From the NCBI GenBank assembly GCA_907164885.2, contig OU015501.1, positions 63,980,693 through 64,044,692 of the forward strand: DNA of 64,000 nt, read 5' to 3'. The position numbers and the translations under genes are program-made. The notes under the pieces are model-generated. The model made no database searches, was not told the DNA's origin, and saw nothing but the letters and a program-made list of their open reading frames with translations. Below are positions 23,896 to 37,030 of the stretch, one piece after another. The first letter of the stretch is position 1. Each line of letters starts with the position of its first letter. Source of the DNA: Dolomedes plantarius. Lineage: Eukaryota > Arthropoda > Arachnida > Araneae > Dolomedidae.

Positions 23896-26253
23896 ACATA
23901 TATCAGTGACTTCCCAAGTTTAGACTTAGCTTCGGTGAACACAACTCCATATTTAACTTTACTGTAACAAATATACAATCTTTGACGTCTTGATTGAAAC
24001 TAATTTTGCAACTAAAGATTAAAAAAGGAAGTTATTAATAATAATCTTTATATCTTAGGGTATGACGTTTCCAACTCATGTATTTCTCATTGTTACAGGG
24101 CTTACCACCTGACTATTTACTAAGAAGTAAAATAAGAACTACCTAAACACTCACTTATTAATTCAGTCATTCAAACATTCAAATTACTGAAGCCATTTTA
24201 CTCAGATAACGAATATCAGATAGTAACAGCACAACCATGTACGAAATAATGCTATATTTTTACTTGGGATGGAGATTCTATTGTCGCTTTCCTATGTACA
24301 AGATGGAACAAATCATTGTCACAGAAATTCTTAGCTACGGCAAAAAATTAAAATTTAATAAATGACAAAAATGTAATACAAGAAGTCAGAAGCGGTAAAA
24401 ATATGTAGTCCATTAGAATTTGAAAACTGAATGTAGTTAAGGCTTATAGCTATATTACAAAACAGTGACGTTAAAGTTTTAGTGCTAACTTCAGAGAATG
24501 TTATCTGCCTCATAAAACACATTTTGCTGAAGTACAGGAATTTATTTTCATTCAAATTTATTTATATAAAATTATTTTAAACTCATTACAGAGTTCAGTA
24601 CAGACGAACGAAAATTAAATTCCTAGCAGATATCAGAATTTAACACGAAACATAACACGATAAAAAATGAAACAAAATGAATTATAGTACTTTCAAAAGT
24701 GAAACCAAACACCGAAACGGAATCTGACAGTTTAGTTATACATGAAATCTCTCGTATCATATTCCATAAAGTATCGAATCATACATAGAAATCGGAATTT
24801 AAAAGGCGGAATTCATTAATATTCAAGAACTGATTCTTTCGGATATATTCAAATGTCATTAGATGCAGCGTTCGTCAGCAAAGTTGTCATATTTATGCAA
24901 AAATTCTGGTTCCCAGAGAGATTTAATAGCCATCGACTAACTAAAAAGAGCATTACTCTCATTTTAGTTTAATGAAAGGTCTGTAAAACGCAGATAGAAA
25001 ATTTTATCGTATAAAACACTAATTGAATCTTACGTAAAGTATTAAATAAGGCACGGCTGTCAATTATTCTTTAAAATTTGGTGTAGAATATTAAAATATC
25101 TTTTATATATTTTTGTGCATATATCTTAAAATTTTTACACTGTTATAGTGTTAGCGTTGTTCATGTGTGTTAAACATTCGATGTACATAAGCTCTTAGAC
25201 CAGTTCGCCGTATAGTCTGAATTTAAACGTTCTGCGAATAAAATTTTAAGTTACTGATATTTTTGAGTGAACAGAGATAGAGAAATTGGATTTAAAAAAT
25301 GTTTTCGTATGGAGAGAATATTTTAATTTATAGCTTATGGAAATTTATAATGTCTTAGTCATACTGTGATGTTAATCACATGAATTTCAGCATGTGATCT
25401 CTTACTAAAAATTACATTGTCTTTTAAAATGTTGCATTTTTATTTCTGTAGGTTTCCGTTATTCTTTGTTGAAAGGGAAAGGGGTATCATATCTCCAAAC
25501 CAAACAGAGTTTGGATATAAATATGAAGGAAAGCTTTAGAGTTTGAAAAACTCGTTTAAAAATATGGTACTATTGATCTAATTCAAAACTCCTTGTAATT
25601 CAGTTTCGATACGGAGACACCTAGATATTCCGTCCATTTTCTAACATGCAATGTAAGTAATTTATATTTCCCATGGAAATTGTTCCATAGAAGGAAACCT
25701 TACCTTATACTTCATTCTCCTCAACTACTAGATCTCTGCAGCAATCTAATTTTCCCAGCCATCAAGCCCCTACATAAGGCTTGCCCTAATAATATTAGCC
25801 CCTAAATTGAATAAATTCATTATATCCATTCAAACAGACTTATTATGACAGTGTATGTTTGAGTGATAGATACTGTATGGCTTTCTAAATGCTTGTGGGC
25901 TTCAAGGGCAAAGCTGTAAATTAATCATAATCGTAAAATTTTAAGATGTCGGTGAAGCACGGTACATACGCATTATAGCATTTACTTTGACAATTGCACG
26001 AAAAGAAAAAATAATTGTTTGGCAAGATATTTTATTTAGAAACTAAAAAAATGTCTCACCAACATTTCTTTTGACAAGATAATGCATAAATATTCCACTG
26101 TTACTTTTTTCAGAAAAGGTAAATATACCTCAAATAACTAAATGCCAGAAAACACTTCTCAAACTCCTTTTTTTAACTCTAGAATATGCGGAAATCCAAA
26201 CACATTACTAATTACTTTATACATATTTAATTATTGCGCAGTCTCAGAGAAAT
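23896..26253. other. AT-rich stretch
   Basis: No gene, repeat pair or microsatellite recognised. Confidence 0.5.
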
Positions 26254-26596
26254 GTCTAAGCCAGGGGTGAGAACCCTTGGCACGCGTGCCAAACGTGGCT
26301 CTCCGATGACTTGTTTCTGGCACGCGAAACAAGTTCTTGCCAAATTTATTTTCAATTAGCACCTGTCGTCTTAAACAACAGTCGATATTTCGTAAAAACT
26401 TTTTTGTAAAAACCTGACATATTTTTTTCATTCAGTCAGTTGCACACGATTTACACAATCACTTGCAAATCAGATATTAAGATATTAAATAATATGTTCT
26501 CAAGAAATTTCGATTGGCACGTGGGAAAAAAATTGTCAGAGATTTGGCTGATTTTTGCACGCACTCTCAAAAAGGCTGCCCTACCCTGGTCTAAGC
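26254..26596. mobile_element. hAT-type MITE with perfect 8-bp target duplication
   Basis: The element proper is 26262-26588 (327 bp). GTCTAAGC occurs on both sides (26254-26261 and 26589-26596), an exact 8-bp duplication as made by hAT transposases. The ends are CAGGGGTGAG and CTACCCTG, the usual CAGGGG/CCCTG hAT termini. The inner left segment contains a GGCACGCGTGCC palindrome (26279-26290). There is no coding capacity. Confidence 0.88.
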
Positions 26597-26749
26597 TATG
26601 TATTGTTCTATTATGATGCCAAATATACATATGATTTCAGCTTTCTAAGTCTATGCAAAAATTTATTTAGATGTGATAATACTTGAAAACCGAAAATATT
26701 TATTGCATTTAGACAAAGCTCATAATATCGAATTGGGAAAACAAAAGAA

Positions 26750-26782
<33 letters not shown>

Positions 26783-29580
26783 ATAAACAAATATTACGAA
26801 CTAACTAAAATTCTTGAAAAATTATATATCATACAATAAAACTGCTAAATTAGCATGTGAAAGCGTATCAAAGAGGCCTAAGCAATATAGTTTTCCATAG
26901 TTAGGACAGAGGTAAAATTATTAAGGATCCCCTAAATGCATAATTAAAATTTTCTGAACCAGTAATCGTGTCTGATACTACCTGACATGTAAATGAGTGT
27001 AAAAAATATCTTACACACGAAGTAAAAATTAAATCTCAAATAATGCAGTTTGCTTCCAGTATATTAAATTTTAGTCAACCTGAAGAATCCACCTTAGTTA
27101 AAATTCTCACTTAACTTTTTATGTGGACATTCCTTCATGTTTTTAGAAAAATTCTGTAGGATGTCATAGTTTCGACAGATTTTAATTAGCTATCTTGAGT
27201 TACTAGCTTTAGTTGAAAAATTTGCAGAGGGTAATTGCACAGCAGTTGCAGAAAATTGAATAAAGATAATCAATAATGATTAAGCAATTTATAAAAGTAA
27301 GACACATTTTCTTTTCTTTAAGTCAAAAGCATTTGCTATAAGAGAATAAAGCAGGCAATGCGAGCTTGTCGTATGTGTTCGGAATGACTGAGATCTGAAG
27401 ATGTGTATAGTTTAATATCTGACTATCCTTTCCTGCTTTCCCAAATCAATAAACTCAAAACCATAGTTTGTGCAAGTGAAAAACTGTTTTTCCTCTCAAA
27501 ATGTTTATCTCCATAGCTTAAAAAATATGGCATCTAAAATTAACAAAAACTAAGAATTTTAATTAATTTAAATTTGTAAACTACTGAAACGTTATGGGTA
27601 CTAAGAAAAGGTCCGAAATTATGAATGGAAAATGTTTAAAATATAAATAGTTTAAAAGATTGAAATGTTTCATGTAAACGAAACACATAATATATCAATA
27701 TGTGACCAAAGAAACATTTAAAAATGCATTACTGAGATATAAAATCGGGTATACGAAAGAATTTCTTCTGTAAGCTTTGGAACCTGTCTTACATAATAGA
27801 TATTTCAATAAAATATAGCCTGCAAGGCCCCTGAATTTGGCTTTAAATTATCTTTGATCCTTATTTTAAACTTACGAGGTATTTTAAGGAAAACTAAATT
27901 ATTTATTTCTGTCTCAGAAGATTTTTTCTGATTCTCAAATAACAAGTCTACATAAAAATTAAACTATGGAACTATTAAAAATAACGAACTTAATTATGTT
28001 GTTTTTATTGGAAAGTATTTCGTCTCGTAATTGTCATATTGAAATGCAACTACATGTCGAAAACAATGCAACTACATGTCACAAATGAAGCACTATATAA
28101 GGGAAAGTCATGATAATATTAAACAAAAGGAAAATTATTAAAGATGTTAATAAAGACGGGCATAATACTATCAAATATTTCAACGAAATATGATAGAATA
28201 TGGATGAACAAATTTTGGACACTTCAATTAGAAATTTGTGTGATGAAATATAACCTGTCGGAATTTATGCAGAATTTTCCTGTTTCCCTATGTTATTATA
28301 TTTTATATTCCATTTTCATTTTCCTTCCCTTATATTTTAACTTAATAAGATTAAATTAGAGAGAAATTTGGCAAAATATGTATGCTTTACTTTAAAAAGA
28401 TATGAGAATCATTTTTCTAAGATAAGTACACTACCATAATAATGTTTCCTTCATTAAAATTCCAGTGTATTAGAACGTACTGCATTGTTTCAGGTAATGC
28501 AAAAATGCCTTAAGCCAAGGCAAGCTGTATGAGAGGTATTTATTTCAATTTTTGTTTTAAGAACTGCTATTACACAGAGATTTTGCTACGAGAAGAAGAA
28601 CTACAGGATATATAGATCTATCTAAAAAATACAAGGATTATTAGGCCAAAATTAATGATTGATTATTTCATGTATACAAAAAACAGTACCTAAGAAGTAG
28701 AAGAAGTTAAATAGTTGAAGTATCTTTCATATTCAAATATTTTTTTACCTGTGGTTCATTAGCACGTCAATACTTTTAAGTTTTAGTGTGTATAATTATA
28801 GTTGTAAGTGTAAAGCTTTTTAAAATTCTATCAGATATAATTATCAGTTAGCTGGGATATAGGTCTGTAATCCAGTGCTCGGTTTAGATTTCGTTCCGGA
28901 TGTACCTGTTACAGGAAAGGAAATTATTAACTCTCATCATATTGACATAGTGCAAGCCGGAGAATTAATGTATACCAATTAGACATGGAGATAACGGCAT
29001 AAAAATATATCTCTGTTGGCAAATGCAAGCAAATCGATGTGTTGAAAATGCATTCAAATGATTAGAAAAAAAGAATAATTGCTAACCCCTATGAGGTGAA
29101 TGTGAAAAATTTTCACCAGTTGCACCTCTTCCACATAAGAACGGTAGTAACCACTGAAGGACAGAAATTTTTATGGAAAATGGATAACTTTAACCTTTCT
29201 CTTGTCATCTCTTACAGGCACATGCACTTCCACTATTGTTGTGACTATAAACTGCTATTTCTGATGATATTTTGGAACCAATGTCACTGACATTTTGCCT
29301 TTGCTTTCTTGCAATAAAGTGCCATTTACAGCAGCTCACCTGACAGATGTTCTTCAGACTTTTGGGAACTCGTATTATGAATCATTTTAAACTGCAGTGT
29401 GCAACCACTAAGCCTATGTAATGTCAGCAGCAAACTTCACAATACTTGGCTAGATCTACCGGAGGATGACATGCCAAGATTGATTGAATAAATACTACGA
29501 AAAATATCCTTCTGCATCACTGATAGCTTTTCATCATGTTACGTAATTGTAACCTATTTTATAAATTAACATAGTCGGTA
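26597..29580. other. AT-rich stretch with a short TA tract
   Basis: (TA)n at 26750-26784. 'atgcaactacatgtc' is directly duplicated at 28043-28080. No gene was recognised, including in the open frames at 28144-28359 and 29096-29290. Confidence 0.45.
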
Positions 29581-29581
29581 A

Positions 29582-31149
29582 GGTATGTGACTACCCTCAA
29601 ATCGCTGGTTTTTTCGAAAAGTTTCGAATTTTTTTTTTTTATTATTTTAAATTGAAGTTCAAACATTTAGGATTCCAAAAATGCTATACTTTTGATTCAG
29701 CGATAATTAGAAGCAAGTATTAGCCCAAATTATAAACCGGAAATGAACTTTCTGAAACCGGAAGTGTCCTTTTAAAAGGCCACGGAAATGTAATCAATGC
29801 ATTTATACAGCTATTCTTTACTTTAAATAATTTTCATGCTCATTTTTCACTTTTAATGTAGAATTAAGTTTTCTCTATTACTTTTTATAGTTTTAAGACC
29901 ATTATAAAAACATTAAAGGACTTGGTGGAAAGGATAAACTAACTGATAACTTTATAGACAAGCTACAGAACTATTATGGGATTGCAATTAGTAGCAATGT
30001 TGGAAATCTTCAAATATGTAATCAGCAGTATTAGCTGCTTTTTTCATTGTTGCTTAAGCAATGAAAAGTCGATGCATGGACAGTGTCCTGAGGGTCCCGA
30101 AAGTTGGTGTAAATACAAGCAATCATTGCATCGTGGAAAGCAGTTTTCGGAAAAATCTCCAGGACTTCCAGATGCTATTATCAAAATTATAAAACCAGCT
30201 TACTTAAAACTTTGCGATCAGAAGTTGCTAAAAAAGTATTTGCATGGCATGATTCAAACAATAATGAATCATTCAACAATGTTTTGTGGAATATTTTGCC
30301 TAAGAAAATGCTGTTCAACTGCAAACATTGTTATTAGGGGCTTCTGTTGCAGTGTTACTGTTTAATTCAGGTTTTATGGGTCTCTAAACAACCAGAAATG
30401 TTGAAAAAGTACATGGAAATTGACATTGAGCGAATAAAGAAATCGAGGCGTCAAATTCTGCCAACAGCAAAAACATCCAGGAAAAATGCTAAAAGCTAAA
30501 AAAAATCAAATTAATTGAAAATGAAGCCACAGAAGTCTTGATTTATAAATATGGTGAATTTTGAGGTTGTAAAGTTTATATATAATTTTCTGCTACATTA
30601 AAATCTTTATTTGCGTTTTCTGGAAAACTGCATTTTTCATTTTTTACGTTTGCGATATATTTCATTTCTTAAAAGATTTCTAAGATATTGAAATAAAATT
30701 TTGTCACAAGGTTCTGCTCCTCTATGGGTATGTTAGAACTAAAATCTAACTTGTAGTATGTATTTATTAATTTAAGAGCTATTTTATTGAAAAATATATG
30801 AAAATTTTTTTAAAAAATCTTGTTGTGTATACAAAATTTGGTATATGTTAGTAAGTTTAAAGGTATTGTAAATATTTTAGTGTTCATAACACAGGTAAGT
30901 GATTTTACTAAATATTGTTGTAAAAAAAGTGAAATTTATTGGTTAGATTTTGTTTAGAAGATTTGGCGTAAACACTAATTTTCACTAAAATTTGACTAAA
31001 AATTGCCTAAATTTGAAAAGCTAATGAAAATTCCATTAAACTTTTTTTTTAAAGTCATAGTTTTATTCCCTCTTCTAACTAAAAACACTTGTGTTTCATA
31101 AAAATTTCACATTTCTCAAAAAAAGTGCCCCAAAAGGTAGTCACATACC
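29582..31149 (+). mobile_element. Mutator-like (PF20700-type) transposon relic
   Basis: The termini are a perfect 14-bp inverted repeat, GGTATGTGACTACC (29582-29595) and GGTAGTCACATACC (31136-31149). Between them is a decayed plus-strand transposase fragment (29976-30560). The flanks do not show a clear target duplication. A Kolobok-like origin cannot be ruled out without a search. Confidence 0.65.
29976..30560 (+). pseudogene. Mutator-like transposase fragment, frameshifted
   Basis: The first frame (29976-30365) contains HGQCPEGPESWCKYKQSLH, then LPDAIIKIIKPAYLKLCDQK and LLKKYLHG. This resembles the conserved CP-x-G-x-(D/E)SWCKY block and downstream helices of the 'Mutator-like transposase' domain (PF20700) of arthropod elements. 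After KYLHG the match moves to another frame, where NNNESFNNVLWNILPKK fits the family's N-E-S-x-N-N-V-x-W motif. At least one frameshift and later stops (30320 onward) have broken the gene. The N-terminal catalytic portion is not visible. Family assignment is from remembered motifs. Confidence 0.62.
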
Positions 31150-31989
31150 AAAAAGTTATCATTGCTGCTTATTCGCACGGGTTTATTCACGTGCAAGCTT
31201 TCCATAGTAAAATGTACTTTTATTTCGGTCTGTAGGTTTTATTTGATTTAGAGTGCTCCTAAATAATTTATATATATTTAGGAACAAGGGGTTTAATTGA
31301 CGTTGTTAAATGGATTAGCTATAACCGTCATCTCCACAATTATGTTGACAGAACTAAGCTTTCGTAGTTAGTTATTTGGACTGCATTTGAAATACATGTT
31401 GCTGAAGAAAACTGTCAAACAAGTATATATAAATCCAATGAACAATTACAATAGATCTCTAGCACCTTTCTAAAAGTATAACGCTTTCCTATCTATTGAG
31501 GGCGTTAATATTTCTCTCTTCTCACATAACTCTATAAATTAAATACTTACTTAGAAATCTGAGCAAAATGAAATTTTTATAGACTTATTATTTACCGTTC
31601 ATATTTAAAAATAGCGCACCGAAAGTATCATAAAATTCTTTTAATTAGAAAAATAACAACGTAGGTGAATATTTGAATATATGGGGTTTATGGGGAGAAA
31701 TACAAATATTTTAGAGAAGTTAGTGGTGTGTATATTTTCCTATTTCCGTAGAAAGATTAGTCTTTTCATGCCCATCAATGGCACTGTTTGTCTTAAAAGA
31801 ATCAATTAAAGCATATAATATGAATTTGAATTTCATATCTTCCATATAAAGCCCTTTCATTGTCAATCTGTCAAGAAAAATATAAGAGATGCAGAATTGG
31901 AATCTAACCTTTCACATTGTAATATTAACCTTATTAACAGCCAGATGATAAACGAATAAATTGGAGACTGGCTATTCATACTAGAAACT

Positions 31990-32053
31990 GTGGTGTCATG
32001 CCTTGCGGTTGGCGGGGCATTCTCAGCCGCTTATAATGGAATTTAAACAGTTG
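31990..32053 (+). repeat. Direct repeat, copy 1
   Basis: This matches 32823-32886 with about three differences. The conserved core is 'cattctcagccgcttataa'. It may be the start of an uncharacterised repeat family. Confidence 0.75.
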
Positions 32054-32822
32054 GGGCCCTACCTCTTTAGTTCCCGAGTAGCCAAAGGATAACATGTATT
32101 CGCAGCAACAGATGAAACAACATGTTGGCATCAAATTACGCTTCCATCTGGAAGTGGGGAATATATAGTACAACTGGGAAAAGCAATTTAATCAATAAAA
32201 CACTATGGATTATGATGATGTTTTATTTATATACTTTTAGTTAATAATTTACTTAGACTTATTATTTAATTAAAAATATATAAGAGGTACTTTCATCGTA
32301 AAATCACTTTGTATAGAACATTGGGATGAATATTACAATTAGTTGTATACTTATTCCATTTTTAAATTCGCTTTCCAATCGCCCCTTGTCAGCAATTTTT
32401 TCGTTGGACCTTTACGGAATTTTCAACTGAGTGCACGTATGTACAAGAGGAAAAATAAATGATAGCAATTATTTTACTAAGTCTATGAAGTTAAAACCGG
32501 TGTACTATATTCTTCGTACATTAAATTGTTATATTATAGGATGCTCGGAAGAAGCTCGTATGATTCAAGTGCCGTCGCGGGTTAATACCATGGATCGATA
32601 AATTAGAAGTCGGTTTGTAGTTAGTTGGGTTAGCTCTATTTACTTGAAATTAAAATCCATTAGGGATCCGGTTTGGTATCCAGTGTAAATACGAGGAGTT
32701 TGTTTGATATGTTATAACTTGATATTTTAAATGTCATGTTTAGCTGAATAATAAGTAAACGTGGAAATTTTGTTTTTGTTATTTGGAGTTTCTAGTTTTA
32801 ATCATACCACGATGATTAAACT

Positions 32823-32886
32823 AGGTGTCATGCCTTGCGGTTTGCGTGGGCATTCTCAGCCGCTTATAATGGAATTTAAACATTTT
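32823..32886 (+). repeat. Direct repeat, copy 2
   Basis: Second copy of 31990-32053. Similarity stops abruptly after 'ggaatttaaaca'. Confidence 0.75.
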
Positions 32887-33401
32887 TTCATGATCATTGA
32901 TTTTGAAATCCCAGATTAAATTTTTCGATTGATCATTAAAGCAATTGACGTGGAATGAAGTTAGATCATTACACAACAGACACCTCGTTGATGTTCAGGA
33001 CATTACATAGAAGATAACAAGATAAATACATACATACAACATAAATACATATTCTTTGGATATTCAAATGAGTTAAAATTCGTTTTTCTGATAGAGTTCG
33101 ATGGTAATAATACGCAGTGCTTCGTGAATAAAACACTTTTCGAGCAGATATTTAAAATCATGAAACCAGCTTGGAGTTAACTATTTTTTTCTGCCCAAAA
33201 TTTATGGACATTTCTCACATAACTAACTGCAGTGTTGGGACAATGAAAAGGAAAATTACTTCCGCAGAAAATAGAGAAAGGTGATTTACGAAGGAATTGA
33301 TTATACTATAGATGCATATTTTGATGGGGTGCAATGGAAATTTTCCCTTTTTTTCAGTGGAATACTGTAATCATCACTTTTTCATCTAAATTCGAAATTT
33401 A

Positions 33402-33656
33402 CATATCGCTCACCCCTTTCAACAACGTCATATCTCAAAAATCGGTGATTTTAGTTATGCTGTTTTCAGACTGCCCTGAAGGAGAGATATCCCTGCAAGA
33501 TCGTCATATCTCACTGCTTAATATTTAGACGCTAGAGAGCAGAATTAAAATTTATTTTCAATACATTTCAATCTACTTTTAAACTTTCAATTCACTCTCC
33601 TGAAAAAATCTTGTTTTTTGAGATAGACGTTGTTGAAAGGACGCTGTGAACGATAT
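33402..33656 (+). mobile_element. MITE family 1, copy C
   Basis: Same ends (CATATCGCTCACCCC...) and interior as copy B, same orientation. A clean target duplication is not visible. Confidence 0.82.
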
Positions 33657-33671
33657 ATCTTAGGGTTTTGG

Positions 33672-33848
33672 GTCTGGTTTGGCGCGCTACGGTCAATTTT
33701 TTGCTACACGCGGGCTAATTAGACCGGTACCTACAGTTTAAAGCCGAATCCGAAGGGGTACAAATATCCATGACAACAGTGAGACTCGAACCCACAGGAT
33801 CTGAACCAAACGCCAGCACCCTAGCCATTCGGCCATCACCTGGCACGT
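33672..33848 (-). repeat. tRNA-derived SINE (Leu/Ser-like head), minus orientation
   Basis: On the minus strand the head has a near-consensus A box TGGCCGAATGG (33825-33835) and B box GGGTTCGAGTCTC (33781-33793). The longer-than-usual interval would fit a class II tRNA. The acceptor arms do not pair, so it is not a functional tRNA. It lies directly beside MITE copy C. Confidence 0.75.
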
Positions 33849-35101
33849 ATATCTTAAGATAGGGATGAAACTCTATCTAAATAGTTGAGATACTTTTTAA
33901 TATGTATAATTTTTTTTTAATCTTGAGTGAAGGGAAATAAAGTTCCATAAAAGATGCTCAGGTTGTGATTGGTAAAAAGTATTGGGTTTGACTTCAGGGG
34001 CAGTGAAAAGTTTAAACATTATATATAGATAACGTTAGTCATAAAATACTATGTTAAAATATGAAAAACTAACAGACGAAAAATTTTCCCGAGAATTTAT
34101 GAGATGAAAGTATGTAAATGATGTATTGTACATTTAGCGCTCATAAACTCCGGTAATGTTTAAACATATGAGGAGTTTGTGTAAGAAGAATTATACAAAA
34201 AATTAGTAACAGTATTATTTTAACCTAGTATGTTTGAAAGTATTTATTATAAATTTATAAAAATAAAACTGCATATAACCATGATTATATTTAAATGCTA
34301 GATATTCTTTACACCCCGAATAAACTCACTGATAAATATTTTACATAAATTTATTCAACTTCATAAATAAAAGAAGCTGAAAATTCTATAACGATAAAAA
34401 ATTCTTACACAAAACATTTTTATCATCCAGAATTCCATATTGTTTGGAGAGAATCCAAACTACATTTATAACAATATTTGAAACACGAATAAAATGAAAA
34501 GTACAGAAAATAAAGTGCATATTTATTTTCACCATGAATATTTTATTGGTGATAAATTTTCAAAATATTAAGCTATCTATAAACCGTTTAAAAGGAAACT
34601 AGAAAAATATACCCAAGATAGCTTATGATTTCTTATTTCTGCTGTTGAATGTATAAAAATATTATTTTTAAACGATCAGAAAATATATCTATATTCATAT
34701 ATAAATAAAGTTTATATTTTTCAGAGCTCATGAGTGAGACATTTATTTATTAAAACATTAAAATCCATTATTTATGTGAATTTTTATTCACCACAAGATC
34801 TTTCCTATATCAGTTCAAGAAAAACGCAAGTTTAATGCTAAATTGAGTTCTATATAAATTAATCAGACATTGCTCTTTAAAATACTTCAATTCCCATTAA
34901 TCAGTTACAATTTTTACAGAAATGTTTCTCTGTAAAAATTTGTTTATTGAAAATGCTTCGTTACATAAACACAAAAACATGGCCTCGGTCACATTAATAT
35001 ATAATATTTTCTCTTCACACTCAGAGATATGTACATAACAGCACTTCGAGGTTATACAGCTAGAATCATTTCAGGAATAATCATTCTATTGAACTGTAGA
35101 A
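33849..35101. other. AT-rich stretch
   Basis: Nothing recognised. Confidence 0.5.
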
Positions 35102-35470
35102 CATTTTTATGTGTAGGGTACGGGGGCCCAGTTGGCAAAGGCAGTGATCCAGTGATCTGATCGTCTCATGTTCGATGCAGGTTACTGACAAATCCACCGC
35201 CGTGTACACTAATGGTGGCTGGTGCACGAAAAATCTGCCGTGCTGCAATGTCCAAGTTCTCAAAATTTACCTTCGGAGGTGCGGGGTCAAGTGTACCGTT
35301 CTTGTCACTTGACTCGGTTCAAAATTAAGGGACCGGTCCTTTAACCAAACTGGACTCCGATCCTTGTGGTGCTATTCAAAACCGGAGCCGCACGTTTCTT
35401 CCCAATAACCTTTATGGACTTTATCTGGCATACTGTCGGCCAAGGGGCATAAGCCAGGACAACAACATTT
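35102..35470 (+). repeat. tRNA-derived SINE sharing the family A 3' half
   Basis: The head has TTGGCAAAGGCA (A-box-like, about 35134) and GTTCGATGC (B-box-like, 35170-35178) and differs from the head at 3958. From about 35342 the body matches family A ('actccgatccttgtggtgct', 'gactttatctgg', 'aaggggcataag') and ends in CAACAACA. It is a chimera of a different head on a shared tail. Confidence 0.72.
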
Positions 35471-36713
35471 TTATATGTATTTTATAATACTTCTACTCTG
35501 ATTGAAAGGGAAAGTATTTATCAATAACTTTATTACACAAAGTATAACCATTATGTTGGTCAAAGTATTTTTTCTTCATGCATTAGGGCTTTAAAATCTT
35601 TCCAGCTGGAACTTTATAATCAGGGGGAACCACCATGATGCCTTTTTCTCCAATTAAGTCCAATCATTTGATTCAACCGCATTGTTTAATTTACCAAGAA
35701 TGCAGGGCGCAACATAATCCTATAAAGCACTGGGAACATTTCCCATACGGCACTTAAACAAGGCTGTCCTGCAGTAAAGGTGTGAAATGCGTGTACATCC
35801 AAAACGGATAGTATCTACACCTACTTCCGCCTCCTATTTTACATTTCTCATATAACATCGTTTACTGGAGTCATTAGTGAAACTTTAATCTCCCACTTGC
35901 ATAGTATTTAAGTATTTACCATGGGTTTGTGAGGTCGTGCAAATAAATATCTTTATTTAGATTTCTTATGGACTCCTGCCTGATGACATCTGTCGTTTAT
36001 GTCGCATGATAGTTGTCTGTGTTTCAAGAGAACATGATGTTTCAGAGAAATATTTATCACACACGCCACTCCTTTATAACACATTCTGTCATAAAGAAAA
36101 ATTTCCCCGAATTTAAAACAGACGTTCTAGCCAGCTGGTTGAACACTAGGAAGCCTACTACCTGGACTGACATGCTAGCATTTAAAGATAATTGGTTACT
36201 GAACATAATTATACTGACTTTACAACACCAAGGTAAAGTGGATAAAAAATTAGAAATATAACTCAATACAATAACCAGAATTTATAACCTCTCGACTTCG
36301 CTGCTTAACTAAGGATGAATGAACAAAAAATTATCTCACCCTGCAGTACTAAAACAACAACATTAATCCTGAAATAAATCAATTTGATTCCCACTTTCAA
36401 TGAAATGCCGCTGTTAACTCAGTATTGGTGTCTTATTAAACATTCAGCAAGGTAACGCATATGCCACTTGATTAGTGTAAGCATTTATTGAAGGCGGCAA
36501 CATACCTATACATTAAAATTTTAAAAGTATTTTGCATCATTAGTGATTTTTGTGTCATTGAAAATTATTTTCTATGTCAATCTGTTCAGTAAATATCTAT
36601 CTTAATACTGTTTTGGCATTATACTTAAACTTAACTTTATTAACTTAAAACTCTTTCAATTATCAATAAACCGTAGTTCATTATTGAATAATAACCACAA
36701 CTTCATATTTTAC
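35471..36713. other. AT-rich stretch; one unrecognised reading frame
   Basis: An 82-residue frame at 36013-36261 (plus) has a less biased composition than random frames here, including WLNTRKPTTWTDMLAFKDNW. I do not recognise it, and splice sites or neighbours do not support a gene. It may be a TE coding relic. Confidence 0.3.
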
Positions 36714-37028
36714 ACCGCCCACATGGTATAGGGATTGGCGTTCTGGGCTGCTACGCAGTGGGCTTGGGTTCAAATCCCGAATAAAGCTTGGTCGTTTCCG
36801 TGTCATTCTCCTCATAGGCGGCAATGCTGGCTATATTGGGCTCCCATAATAAAGAAGCCAGCGGATCTTCATGGGACAGTGTCACGAAGTACCTACTATC
36901 AGATACAAGAGCCTTCCGCAATGAAAAACAAAACTTCATATTTAACACTTGCCAGTGTTGCTGTTTTTTGTATTCCCTCCTGGTCTAGGGGTGATAAACC
37001 AGGTACCAGGTCCCTATATCCTCAGTAG
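36714..37028 (+). repeat. tRNA-derived SINE, family B, plus orientation
   Basis: A box TGGTATAGGG (36724-36733) and B box GGGTTCAAATCCC (36767-36779). The body words 'ggcaatgctggc' and 'ctcccataataaag' match the units at 52507-53012 read in reverse. Confidence 0.78.
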
Positions 37029-37030
37029 GT

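Larger units (their letters stand above)
31150..33401. other. AT-rich stretch with a dispersed direct repeat
   Basis: About 65 bp starting 'ggtgtcatgccttgcggtt' occurs at 31990-32053 and again at 32823-32886, same strand, ~830 bp apart. Between them is unrecognised sequence. No gene found. Confidence 0.5.

Noticed and set aside
33781..33848. Possible functional tRNA-Leu/Ser gene
   Set aside because: The A and B boxes are good, but the acceptor arm does not pair and SINE-like sequence follows.
36013..36261. Possible host exon (82 codons)
   Set aside because: No recognised domain, no splice context that stands out and no neighbouring exons.
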